Assembly: GCA_029931535.1 (NCBI GenBank)
Contig: JAQPZY010001415.1
Location: forward strand, 496,001-560,000
Origin: Margaritifera margaritifera
Lineage: Eukaryota; Mollusca; Bivalvia; Unionida; Margaritiferidae
Direction: 5' to 3'
DNA: 64,000 nt
This document shows positions 47,922 to 60,474 of this stretch, one piece after another. Below the pieces are notes generated by a model. It worked only from the letters and a program-made list of their open reading frames with translations. It had not been told where the DNA came from and did not search any database. A program made the position numbers and the translations under genes. The first letter of the stretch is position 1. Every line of letters begins with the position of its first letter.

Positions 47922-47975
47922 GTGTTTAATGACCCTTGTTTGCGGATGTTATGAGGGCATCAGTGTACTTTGAAT
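47922..47975 (-). other. Candidate 5' untranslated exon of gene B
   Basis: Both duplication copies keep a donor-like AAACAC|GTGAGT at this place, about 2 kb upstream of the signal-peptide exon, with flanking similarity (here and at 8,344-8,400). The acceptor-like tract before exon 1 implies a non-coding first exon. The 5' end cannot be placed; the conserved CACGTG could instead be an E-box. Confidence 0.25.
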
Positions 47976-48179
47976 CCAAATGTGTATGTATAGGAGATAT
48001 ATTGATAACCTTTGCCGTTTCACAAGATAAACCGAATGGCTTTCCCGCCATCAAGCCACAGACTAAACACATCTTCTTACAAAGGAAGGTGTTTAAATGA
48101 ATAAAGCACTTCAAGATTCTGTCGTAATCATCTTCAACGTTTTCTTTGGTGTTTATTGTTTGTCTTGTTTCTCTCTGTT

Positions 48180-48260
48180 TCTTAATTTTGCCTTTGACTA
48201 AACTAATTTAGAGTCAAAAGCGTTTAGGTTAGTTAAAATAAAAAAAAACTAGTTTTCCAC
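48180..48260 (+). repeat. Dispersed-element 3' end related to 22.6 kb
   Basis: Aligns with 22,590-22,670 (shared AGCG-TTAGG-TAGTTAA words); the stem is decayed. It is followed within about 130 bases by the TG/TA microsatellite at 48,381. Confidence 0.4.
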
Positions 48261-48378
48261 TGTATGTTGTCTGTTTTTTCGACAATTATCTTAGTCAATT
48301 CCTGACACGCACGATCCCGTGCTGGATCAAGTGCTATTGAAAGGACTGTTATTCGCCATATGATTTGTATTCTTTATA

Positions 48379-48549
<171 letters not shown>

Positions 48550-48555
48550 CGGGAG

Positions 48556-49090
48556 GAGAAGCAGCCCGAGCATATGTGTTAAGTAGATGCGCACATCTTG
48601 TTCTATCATGGAAATTTCTGGGAAATGAGATCAAGATTTCACCGACTATTCTTTTGTCTGGACTGCAAGTTAAGTGTTTAGAATCCAGCAAAATGATTGG
48701 CTTAAATTTAAGTCTGACTTATAACTGACCAATATTAAGTTTTAAGTCTAGACTTAACTTTAAGTAAGACCTATGTTATTGACAACGGATCTTGCTTTGA
48801 TTACAATTTATTCATTGTCTGTGATTTCATGATATTTGTTTTTTTCAAACAAAAGAGAAATTACTACCATTTTTTGGGATGTATTATCTTGTTTAACGAT
48901 TTGAGTTTCATTTTATCGTCATCGATAATAAGCTGGGTCTTTCTTCCTTTTGGTCTAATAGATATTTAGAAATATATCTCACGCCCTTGTTAAGTTTTTA
49001 GTTTATCAATCATCAATATTTTTTAGGTAATAGCATGACCGTGTGTCCATCGAGTGTCGTCGTTCCTTACTTGATTTATTTTCTACCTGT
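48556..49090. repeat. Segmental duplication copy 2, part c
   Basis: Counterpart of 9,520-9,960; the 16-bp palindrome is at 48,742-48,757. Confidence 0.75.
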
Positions 49091-49222
49091 CACCATTCTC
49101 CATTTTTGTATAATCTTAAAGGTATTTAGAAATTTAATATCTCATGTTCTTGAACTCATTAATCATCAAGGTTTTTTAAGCTTCCTGGGTCTTATTTTAA
49201 AACTCTCGTTTCTCAGATGGAA

Positions 49223-50070
49223 GCCTGACTGTGTATCACCAATGGAATACACTAATTAAATATGTATCACCAATGGAATACACTAATTACATGTGTATCA
49301 CCAATGGAATACACTAATTACATGTGTATCACCAATGGAATACACTAATTACATGTACAGCACCAATGGAATACACTAATTACATGTGTATCACCAATGG
49401 AATACACATATTACATGTGTATCACCAATGGAATACACTAATTACATGTATATCACCAATGGAATACACTAATTACATGTATATCACCAGTGGAATACAA
49501 AACCATGTGAGAGTCGTCATTTCTTTTTTAAATTACTTGTGTATCACCAATGAAATACACTAATTACATGTATATCACCAATGGAATACACTAATTACAT
49601 GTATATCACCAATGAAATACACTAATTACATGTATATCACCAGTGGAATACAAAACCATGTGAGAGTCGTCATTTCTTTTTTAAATTACATGTGTATCAC
49701 CAATGGAATACACTAATTACAGGTATATCACCAGTGGAATACAAAACCATGTGAGAGTCGTCATTTCGTTTTTAAATTACATTTGTGTCACCAATGGAAT
49801 ACACTAATTACATGTGTATCACCAATGGAATACACTAATTACATGTATTTCTCCAATGGAATACAAAACCATGTGAGAGTCGTCATTTCTTTTTTAAATT
49901 ACATGTGTATTAATAATGGAATACACTAATTACATGTGTATCACCAATGGAATACACTAATTACATGTATATCACCAATGGAATATAAAACCATGTGAGA
50001 GTCGTCATTTCTTTTTTAAATTACACATATGGAATGCACTAATTACATGCATATCAATAATGGAATACAC
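49223..50070. repeat. Compound array of 31-bp units with a second module
   Basis: 31-bp units (ATGTGTATCACCAATGGAAT plus 11 bases) alternate with a module containing AAACCATGTGAGAGTCGTCA and TTTCTTTTTTAAATTAC. The module occurs about five times with a variable number of 31-mers between. Confidence 0.9.
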
Positions 50071-50105
50071 AGCTACTTTCAATATTGACGTTCCTAAACC
50101 AAGGT

Positions 50106-50436
50106 AGTAAAAACAAAAACTGACAGTATATCAGTAAAAACAAAAACTAGCAGTATATCACTAAAAACAAAAACTGACAGTATATCAGTAAAAACAAAAA
50201 CTGACAGTATATCAGTAAAAACAAAAACTGGCAGTATATCAGTAAAAACAAAAACTGGCAGTATATCAGTAAAAACAAAAACTGACAGTATATCAGTAAA
50301 AACAAAAACTGGCAGTATATCAGTAAAAACAAAAACTGACAGTATATCAGTAAAAACAAAAACTGGCAGTATATCAGTAAAAACAAAAACTGGCAGTATA
50401 TCAGTAAAAACAAAAACTGGCAGTATATCAGTAAAA
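50106..50436. repeat. 27-bp tandem repeat (about 12 copies)
   Basis: Unit AAAAACAAAAACTGACAGTA plus TATCAGT; divisible by three, so it gives artefact frames on the minus strand. Confidence 0.93.
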
Positions 50437-50571
50437 ACTTGTCTCCATGTTATTTCAGCCAACAATAAGACCAGCTTTGAAAAGACCATGTTACCTAATT
50501 TTTACTAAACATTATCAATCACTCATGCCCCCCCCCCCTTATAACCTCTATTTTAAGTGCACCCATTTCTA

Positions 50572-50963
50572 GACTGGTTCGAATCCTTTTCTATAAGTAG
50601 TACCGTGAGTCCTATATTATTATTATTAGACTGGTTCGAATCCTGTTCTATAAGTAGTACCGTGAGTCCTATATTATTATTATTATTAGACTGGTTCGAA
50701 TCCTTTTTATAAGTAGTACCGTGAGTCCTATATTATTACTATTAGACTGGTTCGAATCCTTTTTACAAGTAGTACCGTGAGTTCTATATTATTACTATTA
50801 GACTGGTTCGAATCCTTTTTATAAGTAGTACTGTGAGTCCTATATTATTATTATTAGACTGGTTCGAATCCTTTTCTCTAAGTAGTACCGTGAGTCCTAT
50901 ATTATTATTATTATTATTAGATTGGTTCGAATCCTTTTCTATAAGTAGTACCGTGAGTCCTAT
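50572..50963. repeat. About 55-bp tandem repeat with variable ATT tract (7 copies)
   Basis: Each unit holds ACTGGTTCGAATCC (or ATTGGTTCGAATCC), AAGTAGTACCGTGAGTCCTA and an (ATT)n tract of changing length. GGTTCGAATCC fits the B-box consensus of RNA polymerase III promoters. Copy 1 has a single diverged unit at about 11,360 without the B-box word. Confidence 0.9.
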
Positions 50964-51454
50964 AAGCCTGCTGCAAAGTTGACACAACAAGTCTTATCCA
51001 CTTCTCTTTATGACTCTAGGTATTATGGACTTCCGAATTAATAATGATAACCACCACGATCTCTCCCCTTTGCCACTCAATAATTTTTCAGTTGGAAAAA
51101 AGATAGGATAAAAGAAACTCGCAAAAATTTCCCATCCTGGGGAACTTGGACAATTTTGGATGAAAGATTATATGAAGCTTTGTCTGATTTAGATTTTTAA
51201 CATTCGAACAAATATCCATAACCAAACATCCAGCTGTCCAATTTGGTGACAAGACTATACTCAAGGAACCACAGCTTTTCAACAATCACTGGTCCCTCTT
51301 AACGAAACGTCTGCCCCAAAATTATTGACATACCGAATTTTAGAATAAAGAGCTAAAGGTTTTATATTACAAGATTCTTTGACTTTTGCTATTACATTTG
51401 ACTCCAATATCAATGTTAAAGACAGGTATAATGGAAGTATTGTTTGAACATTTT

Positions 51455-51618
<164 letters not shown>

Positions 51619-52160
51619 CAACAGGTTTTAACAATTCATAGGTACTCTTAAAGGTAGCTTAGGTGACTTATAGGTGACTTAATGTACTGTTTGAAGTGAA
51701 GGAAGTAAAAGAACCCGACAAATGAAATCTCAACTAAGAATGCTTACCACTACACTTGTATGGTACGGCATTGTAGATCTAGTCCTGGCTAGCAACTTTA
51801 GATATCGTGCGAGCGCGTTGGTAGTTGCTCTCTTCGTGCTCATATGTACAAAACACAGGCCATGATAGATTATTGTCTAATCTAGTTTTGTTGGAGGGCA
51901 TGGGGGGATTTTGCAGTCGATACATTGTAATCTCCCATTTCGAACATATAGCCTATGGACCCATATCTCTCTCTAGACTAGATTTGTATTTGCAAAACTT
52001 TCACCAATATAAATAAATATGTTAGACATACATAATTCGTTCTAAGCAGGAATTGAACCTGTGCTGCGAGCATAGGCGTCATTCTATATAAATTAAATAT
52101 CTTTCATATAATCATGCATCAAGACATATAATGTGGGACCCAGGGATAAGCGTTATCCCC

Positions 52161-52272
<112 letters not shown>

Positions 52273-52279
52273 GTCACCC

Positions 52280-53830
52280 ATACGGCTCGTAAAATTTGGT
52301 TGTCAAGAGCAGATGATTCTATATCAAGATCAATCATATACAATAACGCTAATTGACCTTTTTTTTTCTCCAAGCGGCTACTCTGTCAAGATGGGCGATA
52401 TAGTAGGTTAAACTGTAATTTCTTGTATTTAAATTAAAGAAATTACAATCATTTCAGGATCGTTTAAATCTCTATTTTTGACTCTGGATAGTTGACTGTA
52501 TATGATAACAATTTAGCTTGAGGAATGTAACATGCGGCCCTAAAGATTCCGTTATTTTATTTACTAAAACTAAATGGCCACAATACCTAAAGATAAATTA
52601 GGGCTATTTCCGTCTGGCAAGTTAGATTTTGTACAGATCTGGCAGTATATAAATTGCTGTTGTAAACAACAACCCTTCAAGACACATTAAAATGCTTGTA
52701 CAGGCACCTAAAGTCACAAACATTCATAAGTGTTGTATTACAACTCCGCTCCTACCAATTTTTAGATGTTTGAGATAAAGATGACCCAACGTGTTAAACG
52801 CACCGAAAGGTTTAGACCAATGATCATACATAGGCACTAAATTCAGTAAGGTATGTATGAGATTGACACAGACGGTAAAATTCTTATCTAATTCACCAAA
52901 CTTTTAGTATTTTTAACCCGATACGTACGCAGTGACTTCTTATATACATTGACAGGTATGATGTATCTAAAGTTTAGACGTGCTGAATGTCGTCTGCCAG
53001 GTGATTAAGAGTTAAATAGTAGGCCGAATGTTACATGGGCAAGTTCATTGACTTTATTAATTAGCCCTTGGGATTATCCCGTTGGATTATCCCTTTGGAA
53101 AATAAACGGTGAAATAAAGGATCATGTAGCGAACTACTAATAGTTTGTAATTTAAGAATCTCAAACTTGCCAGACGGAAATAGCGCGAACTTATATTTTA
53201 TTACTCGATAAGACGTTCGCGAGGTGATGTTCAACACAAGTGGTCTCCTTAATCAGTAGAAATAATTTATACTTATAAAATCGATATATTCGCTCAAGAT
53301 CTGTGTCGCACTTTTGAAGGAAAAACATGGTACGGAGACAATTATATATTCCAGGGGAAAAATTAGTAACTAAAATTTGGCCAGTAGCAATCCCCTTCCC
53401 TTATCAAATAGTCCAACTCCGATTTCGGACATGAGTTTCTGGTTTACATTACTCGTACTCGTGCACTCTATCAATAGGTCCATGAATGAAAAATGTTAGA
53501 CAATATTAAATTGTGAGGTTAATACACACGAGATTGTGAAACGATCCCTAAGTGTGTGCAAATGTGCACACCAAGAAATCACATATTAAAAGGGTTAAAG
53601 AGAACAAAATCTTCAATGCAGAGAACAAAGTACGATAGTCGAGTGTACAAAACGATATGTTATAGAAAATATGACGCTGTAGACAGCTAGGTGGGCATTT
53701 TTTCCAAAATATTTATGAATTCTAATTATTTTGACGGAAAAAATGCATTAATTGAATACTTCACATTCAACAAATCATATTAAAGTGATTATAAGACCAA
53801 CATAATACATGTATGAAACTCAAGCTTTAA
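52280..53830. other. No recognised feature
   Basis: AT-rich sequence without a supported gene or array between the microsatellite and the 33-bp array. Confidence 0.5.
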
Positions 53831-53837
53831 CATTTAA

Positions 53838-54403
53838 TATCTTACATTGTCTCTTTAATCCTCTTGGGACTATCTTACATTGTCTCTTTAATCCTCTTGG
53901 GATTATCTTACATTGTCTCTTTAATCCTCTTGGGACTATCTTACATTGTCTCTTTAATCCTCTTGGGACTATCTTACATTGTCTCTTTAATCCTCTTGGG
54001 ACTATCTTACATTGTCTCTTTAATCCTCTTGGGACTATCTTACATTGTCTCTTTAATCCTCTTGGGACTATCTTACATTGTCTCTTTAATCCTCTTGGGA
54101 CTATCTTACATTGTCTCTTTAATCCTCTTGGGACTATCTTACATTGTCTCTTTAATCCTCTTGGGACTATCTTACATTGTCTCTTTAATCCTCTTGGGAT
54201 TATCTTACATTGTCTCTTTAATCCTCTTGGGACTATCTTACATTGTCTCTTTAATCCTCTTGGGACTATCTTACATTGTCTCTTTAATCCTCTTGGGACT
54301 ATCTTACATTGTCTCTTTAATCCTCTTGGGACTATCTTACATTGTCTCTTTAATCCTCTTGGGACTATCTTACATTGTCTCTTTAATCCTCTTGGGACTA
54401 TGA
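53838..54403. repeat. 33-bp tandem repeat (17 copies, nearly identical)
   Basis: Unit TATCTTACATTGTCTCTTTA plus 13 bases; only occasional C/T changes. Because 33 is divisible by three, frames up to 237 codons appear on both strands. I regard these as repeat artefacts. Confidence 0.96.
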
Positions 54404-55024
54404 ATGACTTCATTCGTTATTTTTCAAAACAATTATGTTACACCAAACTTTTACCTATTTCAAACTTGAAAGTAGACAAACATTACTTTCATATATCGAC
54501 GTCGTTGCTATACTACAAGTAAAACAAAATATGCATTCTAATACTTCAAATATTTTAGACTTGATTATAATGGAGTTCATTTAAAATGCGACGATAATTT
54601 TAAAATAAATGACTGATAAAGAAGAGTATTTTAGGTATCTGTACTATGGTCTCGAAGGTCCAGTTGGTTCCATCAATCATGTGTGGAAACAAATTAGACG
54701 TTAAAAATATAAAATAAAATATTCCGAATTGTAAGAATGGATAAAGGTCAAATATGAAGGTTTCTCTTGTAATTTATCTTTGAACCTTCCATACCTGAAA
54801 ACCCCATATTCGTTTTTCGAATAAGGACATTAAAAAGCGTGACCCTCAAAAAAGTTGCAGCAAGAATTAACTGCACCTGATACGCATGCGGAAGTGACGT
54901 ATCAGTTGAACACAGAACTTGCTAATCTATCAATTATAGTGAAGGGAATCTATGATATTTTATGAAATTATTTTATGAAATTTACAGTAATCCTTTAAAA
55001 ATTGAAGAAACTTAACAGCTAATA

Positions 55025-55187
55025 TTAATTACAGTCAATACGGTCATCTAATTAATTACAGTCAATACGGTCATCTAATTAATTACAGTCAATACGGTCA
55101 TCTAATTAATTACAGTCAATACGGTCATCTAATTAATTACAGTCAATACGGTCATCTAATTAATTACAGTCAATACGGTCATCTAAT
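55025..55187. repeat. 27-bp tandem repeat (6 copies)
   Basis: Unit ATTAATTACAGTCAATACGG plus TCATCTA, essentially identical copies. Confidence 0.93.
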
Positions 55188-55501
55188 ATGTGAACTACAT
55201 TCAACTAAATACATCAGATCCCGTTTTCTCAGTCACAATTATCGACAGTAACTCTTCGGAAATAAAATGCAGTTCTTTGAAATTGTGTATGGAGGACCCC
55301 GCCCCGTTTCACTGTAACCCCGTATCTGCTAACATAATATTCCGCCATGTTCTAATTGATATTTGCTGCTCTAATGTATCCATGATAAATCCATAAAGTA
55401 AAAGGTTTGAAGAATATATTTGATTGCAGTTCAAATTTCTATACCATATGAATCGAACTACTTTTTTTCAATAATCTCTACTTCTTCTCTTTCTCAGTCT
55501 G

Positions 55502-55507
<6 letters not shown>

Positions 55508-55594
<87 letters not shown>
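55508..55594. repeat. (TC)n microsatellite
   Basis: About 43 uninterrupted TC units. Confidence 0.97.
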
Positions 55595-55598
<4 letters not shown>

Positions 55599-56362
55599 CC
55601 ATCGATCGATCGCCGGCTTTCTCGTTTTCTCTCGATGAATGCCTAAATGATCTGTCAAACTCTTTTTTTCAATGTAAGCGATAATTCATGATCATTGCAT
55701 CTAATAAAAGAAAATGAGCAGTAGGGCCAATAAGGAAACCTCTTCCCGGTTTGACTGTAAAATTGGTAGGTCCCTATTTTATGCATCTTTCATCTTTTAG
55801 GAATTTAATAAAGGAACATAAAAGCCCTCTTTCTTTTCTTTAATTACAAATCGTGACCGTATACTGCAAAAATAATCTGTCAGTTTTACTTGAAATGACC
55901 TTGGAGTCTTTACACATCTGCATTAGTGACTGGGCGGCTTGTTCAAGTTTAACGTCGCACATAAAGTAAACCAAGCCTTTCACAAGGGAGGTAATGCAGT
56001 CTGTAATTACGAACACTCTAACTCTTCATTAATTTGAATGATGAATATCGGGAATTCGGTTGAAGTATATTTTACCAGAGAAACGTATTTTAATCTGCAC
56101 ATAATGTTCTACAAAAAGCATGAGAAATGTACATTTTGAAGCATTTCTCCACAGTTGACCTTTGACTAAACACTCTACATACACATTACACAAGCAAGCA
56201 AAGAAAATATTCCATAGTAGCTCATGCATACGACCAATTTCATGCAGATATTTGTTGACATGCGAGAAGCATAATAAACCTTTATAATACATAGATTGTG
56301 ACTGTGATATTTTCGTCAAATACGCATGGGCCGAGAATGTGAAGTCTAAAAGAGGCGATCAT

Positions 56363-56439
<77 letters not shown>

Positions 56440-56440
56440 T

Positions 56441-56477
<37 letters not shown>

Positions 56478-56500
56478 AGTGTGTGTGTGTGTGTGTGACA
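56363..56500. repeat. (TA)n(TG)n microsatellite at the left of the Polinton-like relic
   Basis: TA run then TG run, about 100 bases before the first integrase text. Confidence 0.96.
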
Positions 56501-56599
56501 CATTTAGAAAAATCTTTCATTAGCAAAAACAACGAAAGATACAGTTCGACGAAGCGAGAGAATTTAACAACCGCCAGTTAAGGAATTCTTAGAGATAGA

Positions 56600-57200
56600 G
56601 AATGTCTAATATTTATCTACGTACTCTGATACAAAGCATCTGTAATAGAAAGGTTTAAACGACCATAGAAGACTAGAATGTGTAGATATTGACACAAAAT
56701 AAAATCAAAACATGGGTAGATATATTGCCTAACCTCATAGATGGATATAATAACACTTATCACAGGTCGATAGATATGACGCAAATTCAAGCCAGCAATC
56801 CAAGTTATAGATCTAAAGTATGGATCAACTGATTTGGATACCTGATAACTGATACATATGGAACGCCAAAATATAATTTAAGAAAGACAGTCAGGATTTC
56901 AAAATGCGAATCTATCTTTGCAAAAGGCCATTCTAGCTAATTGTAAAGAGGAAATATAAAAAAATCAGGCTAGTGATATTAGGTGAATCTGCTGTATATA
57001 AACTGGAAGACTTAAAGGGAGGTGACATTAAGGGTATATTTTAGGAAAACAAGTTATATCTATACGACAAGCAAGATGATGTGTACAAGGTTGACAACAT
57101 TTTGTAGGCCAAAGCAAAACTTTAATTGTGAAATGGAAAGGTTGTAATTATTCTTTAAACGGTTGAGAGCCTGTTGAAAATATTGTGACGCTAATTATAT
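56600..57200 (+). pseudogene. Polinton-type integrase relic with chromodomain
   Basis: The C-terminal half of a retroviral-type integrase is readable in pieces: YKASVIERFKRP near 56,630, then after a frameshift WVDILPNLIDGYNNTYHRSI at about 56,725. An SH3-like segment (NLRKTVRISKCESIFAKG) and YKLEDLKGGDIKGIF follow. A chromodomain is visible at about 57,080-57,180, with IVKWKGCNYSLN and, after a stop, EPVENIV. The catalytic Asp residues would lie upstream and are missing; the microsatellite at 56,363-56,500 may mark the break. A C-terminal chromodomain is characteristic of Polinton integrases. Confidence 0.72.
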
Positions 57201-58049
57201 TGAAGGACATATATTGTGACATTTCGTATGATGAATTAGTCTGACTTAAAGGTCACAAGATGGCTGCTGATATTGCGATAGAATTTTGTTTAACAACACA
57301 ATTTCCATCATCAGCAATAATGGAAAGGTTTAATATTTTTTCTCAGACATTTGAAAGCACGTAATGATATGTTCAGAAAAGAACGTTAGAAATATTGCCG
57401 AAGAAAATAGGTTTAATATCTTACCAGTTTATTTTCAATGCATCTTGACAGACCCCAAAAATAGAATAATTGGCTACTTAAAAACTGTAGATGGTGTGTA
57501 TGGCACAATGACTTAGAGAGCAATAACAACGTAATATTCATGCGTAAACAATATCAATAAAGCACTATTATTACTTGCAAACGTGAGAATAAAAGTCATT
57601 CGACCAAATGGAACAGCCGCAGACACAATACCAAAGATGTAAAGAATGTGTCAACTTGATGAAATGAAATTGGTTTCGTGATGGAAGAAATGCTCGGTTC
57701 AGAGACAACAATCAATAACTTGCAAGTGTGAAATAACTGTAATAAGAGGATACATGTACAATCACGAGAGAAGTAAAATTGATACTAAATTTTGTATTAA
57801 ATACATATAACTATATTAAATGTCTATAACTATTGACGTTCAAATACCCTGAAATATAAGAATAGGATTTAAACCCCCTTTAATTCGTATCAAAACTGGA
57901 AGGGAAATTTATAGAATAAACTTGCAACTTTAACATAGTTATCGCGAGAAGGCTCCAAGACGCGTTTAACACAGCTGAAGACGAGTAGAGGATTTATGGC
58001 GTAAATTATCACGATTTGTATTATTTTGTAACCATGTCGACACATACTT

Positions 58050-60150
58050 AAAGCTTATAATAAATAGGAAAATTGGAGAATTTAGTTCTGTACAAGTCCA
58101 CCTAGATTTAGCGATTACTTTAGAAACGAAAAAATAAGGCAGATCAATTTTTAGGGAATGGTGTCATTGAACAAAGGCTTTAATTATCCTAAACAGAAAT
58201 GAAATGCAAAGAGTAACTGTTGAGGCTAATTTATATGCTACACACAAAATTTATTCAGGAAAAAAGTTAGGACACAAAATTGTTCGTTAGGTAGGATAGA
58301 TTATTTAATGTTATGTGTAGATAGCTTCAAGTCAATGGTACGAAGATCATACATTGAATTACCAAAATGGGTGAAATGCAAAAATGCATGTATTAACATT
58401 CAAAATAAAGATGATAGGTGTTTGTAGACTCTATGACAAACAAACCAATAGATCATTAGTACGTACTATCAAAATATAACCATGACAGATATAAACATTG
58501 ATTTCATAGATGCCCTATCACAATTCACGACGCTGATAAATTCAATTATTGTGGAATAAATAATTCTTTTTAAAAATGTGTTTCATCTCAAATAAAACAA
58601 AATGGTGATACAAAGTAATTTTTCATAAAGTGCTTAAATCAGATGTTATGTAAGCATGAAGATGGCTCAGTATACGTAATGCCTGAAAAGGATTATGTTG
58701 CTAAATTAAAAAAACTTACATCATCAACTAAAAGTTCCGTATGTTTTATATTGTGATTTTTAAAGTATCATGGAACCATTAAACACTTGCAAAGAAGACC
58801 CTAAATAATCATAGACAATACAAACAGCTAAACATATATACTTCTTGGGGTTTTTCTTCACATTAAATCAATGGACAAAGAATGCTATATCACACAGAGG
58901 AACAGACTGCATTGAAAAAGGTTACGGGCGTGAGCAAAACATTGCAAAAACTGCGTACGAACAACCTTAGACGAAAACACGCTTCTGAAATTATATTTAC
59001 GAAAGAATATAAGAGACGTTTTAGTTCTATAGACATATCTTATAATTATGAAAAGCAAATCACAGAGAACAAAGTAAGAGATCATGATCATTTAATAAGT
59101 AATTAAAGAGATCCTGCACATAACGAGTGTAATTTAAATTACAGACCCCCAAAGTATATACTACTCTTTATCCAAAATTGATCAGGCTATGATTTTCATC
59201 TGCTTATCAAGACGCTGGGGAAAAATGATCCTGACTAAAAAAAATGATGATAATACCAAATAATGATGAATAAAGATAAATATTTTGGTGGCATTTAACA
59301 AGTAGCTTTACAGACCCCAACACAGCTTCACAACTGTTTCAAAGAGTATCCACAAGCGACTGATTAAATAATTCCACAAGAATGTGATTTATCACCATTA
59401 CAGAACAATTGATAGTAGAGGAAAAGGGTACAAAACGTTTAGTACCAAAGTCATAGTGCACGTTAAAAAAACTAAAAGAGATACGTTATCCACTATTGTA
59501 ATTTGAAGTTGTACGTTCATTTAGGTTTGAAACTTAGGAACATACATATGGTCGTGTTATTCGATCAAGACCATGGCTAAAATCTAACATCGAATTGAAT
59601 ACCACTTAAAAACAGAAAGCAGCCAATGACTTTAAAAAAAGACTTTAAAACTCTTAAAAACTTCTGTGTTCGGTAAGCAGATGGAAGATATCAGTAAGAG
59701 AGCAAAGGATAATATGTATGCTGATAAAAAGAGATTTCACAGATACTAGAAAGATTGATCATTTACAAGGTGAACGATAGTATATAAAAACTTGGTGTTA
59801 ATCAGTTTAAAGAACAATATAATCAAATTAATTAAACCCATTTATGGTTGCTTCACTGTGCTAGAACTAAGTAAGTAGTTGATAAGATAAAGCTAAGACA
59901 TGGTGAAAAAATGAGGCAGTTACTGGCATATACGTATTCGTTATGTCTTCATGTAGAGACATAACTTTTACGATGAAATATAGAATAACATCCAGTTTTA
60001 TGACACAAATAATTGCAATTAAAAAAGATATTATAGTCGGTGTTCTGTTCTTCAAATGAACAAACCAAATATGACATTTTTAAAGACAAATTATGTGGCG
60101 TGCAATGTAAGAACGTTGTGGTCTTAGAAGTACATTAAATTCTGTTAGAA
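58050..60150 (+). pseudogene. Protein-primed DNA polymerase B relic (Polinton-type)
   Basis: Family segments appear in order with shifts between frames. These are RRSYIELPKWVKCKNACINI at about 58,340; VPYVLYCDF then a stop and SIMEPLN at about 58,738, where the exonuclease motif should have Glu; KVRDHDHL and DPAHNECNLNYRPPKY at 59,070-59,160; SGYDFHLLIKTLG; YVIHYCNLKLYVHLGLKL at about 59,485; LLKTSVFGKQMEDI at about 59,650; and PIYGCFTVLELSK at 59,840. At about 59,910 the polymerase metal-binding site, normally an Asp-Thr-Asp-Ser motif, reads AYTYS, so both catalytic Asp are gone. The N-terminus is uncertain (possibly from 57.9 kb). No stretch is enzymatically competent. Confidence 0.75.
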
Positions 60151-60474
60151 CTCACACAGATGAAAATATATGTAAGGGATACAATAAATGAGGAAGAGAA
60201 AAAAGGAATGGCTTATGGTTTGTTCACCGTATCATATTTGCACAAAATTAACAATCAAATTAAATACCTTTACAACCAGACCAACCAGGCCAACGTTCTT
60301 CTCTTTGTTTCGTTGTCCTTTAACTTGTTCAGTACCTCGCACGACAATTTAAAGTCCTTTATATTATAGTTTTCTTTTAGCGTTTTAGAAATGTAACCCA
60401 AGTTAACATATGATTCTGTTATGTTATCCATTTTCATTGCATCTGTAATATCCTTTATTATTTTGCTGGGGACA

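Larger units (their letters stand above)
44888..48025. repeat. Segmental duplication copy 2, part b
   Basis: Counterpart of 6,640-8,460, including exon 1 of gene B. An extra block at about 46.53-47.4 kb is a diverged repeat array absent from copy 1. Confidence 0.8.
54540..56360. other. No supported gene apart from listed repeats
   Basis: Holds the 27-bp array, the (TC)n run and a small hairpin at 54,877-54,905 (CTGATACG/CGTATCAG). The minus-strand 96-codon frame at 56,029-56,319 has no recognisable family. Confidence 0.5.

Noticed and set aside
49223..50070. CRISPR-like look of regular 31-bp repeats
   Set aside because: There are no unique spacers, the units are contiguous, and the DNA is eukaryotic.
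52030..52080. Minus-strand GGTTCAATTCC as the T-arm of a tRNA or SINE
   Set aside because: No anticodon arm, D-arm or A-box could be placed at the proper distance.
53809..54522. 237-codon plus-strand frame and 197-codon minus-strand frame
   Set aside because: Both are produced by 33-bp units free of stops; there is no start context, domain or splice support.
56029..56319. 96-codon minus-strand frame left of the Polinton-like relic
   Set aside because: No resemblance to Polinton genes or other families; likely a chance frame.
60160..60369. 69-codon plus-strand frame after the polymerase relic
   Set aside because: Its beginning may be polymerase tail, but the rest overlaps protein-like minus-strand text and has no family likeness.
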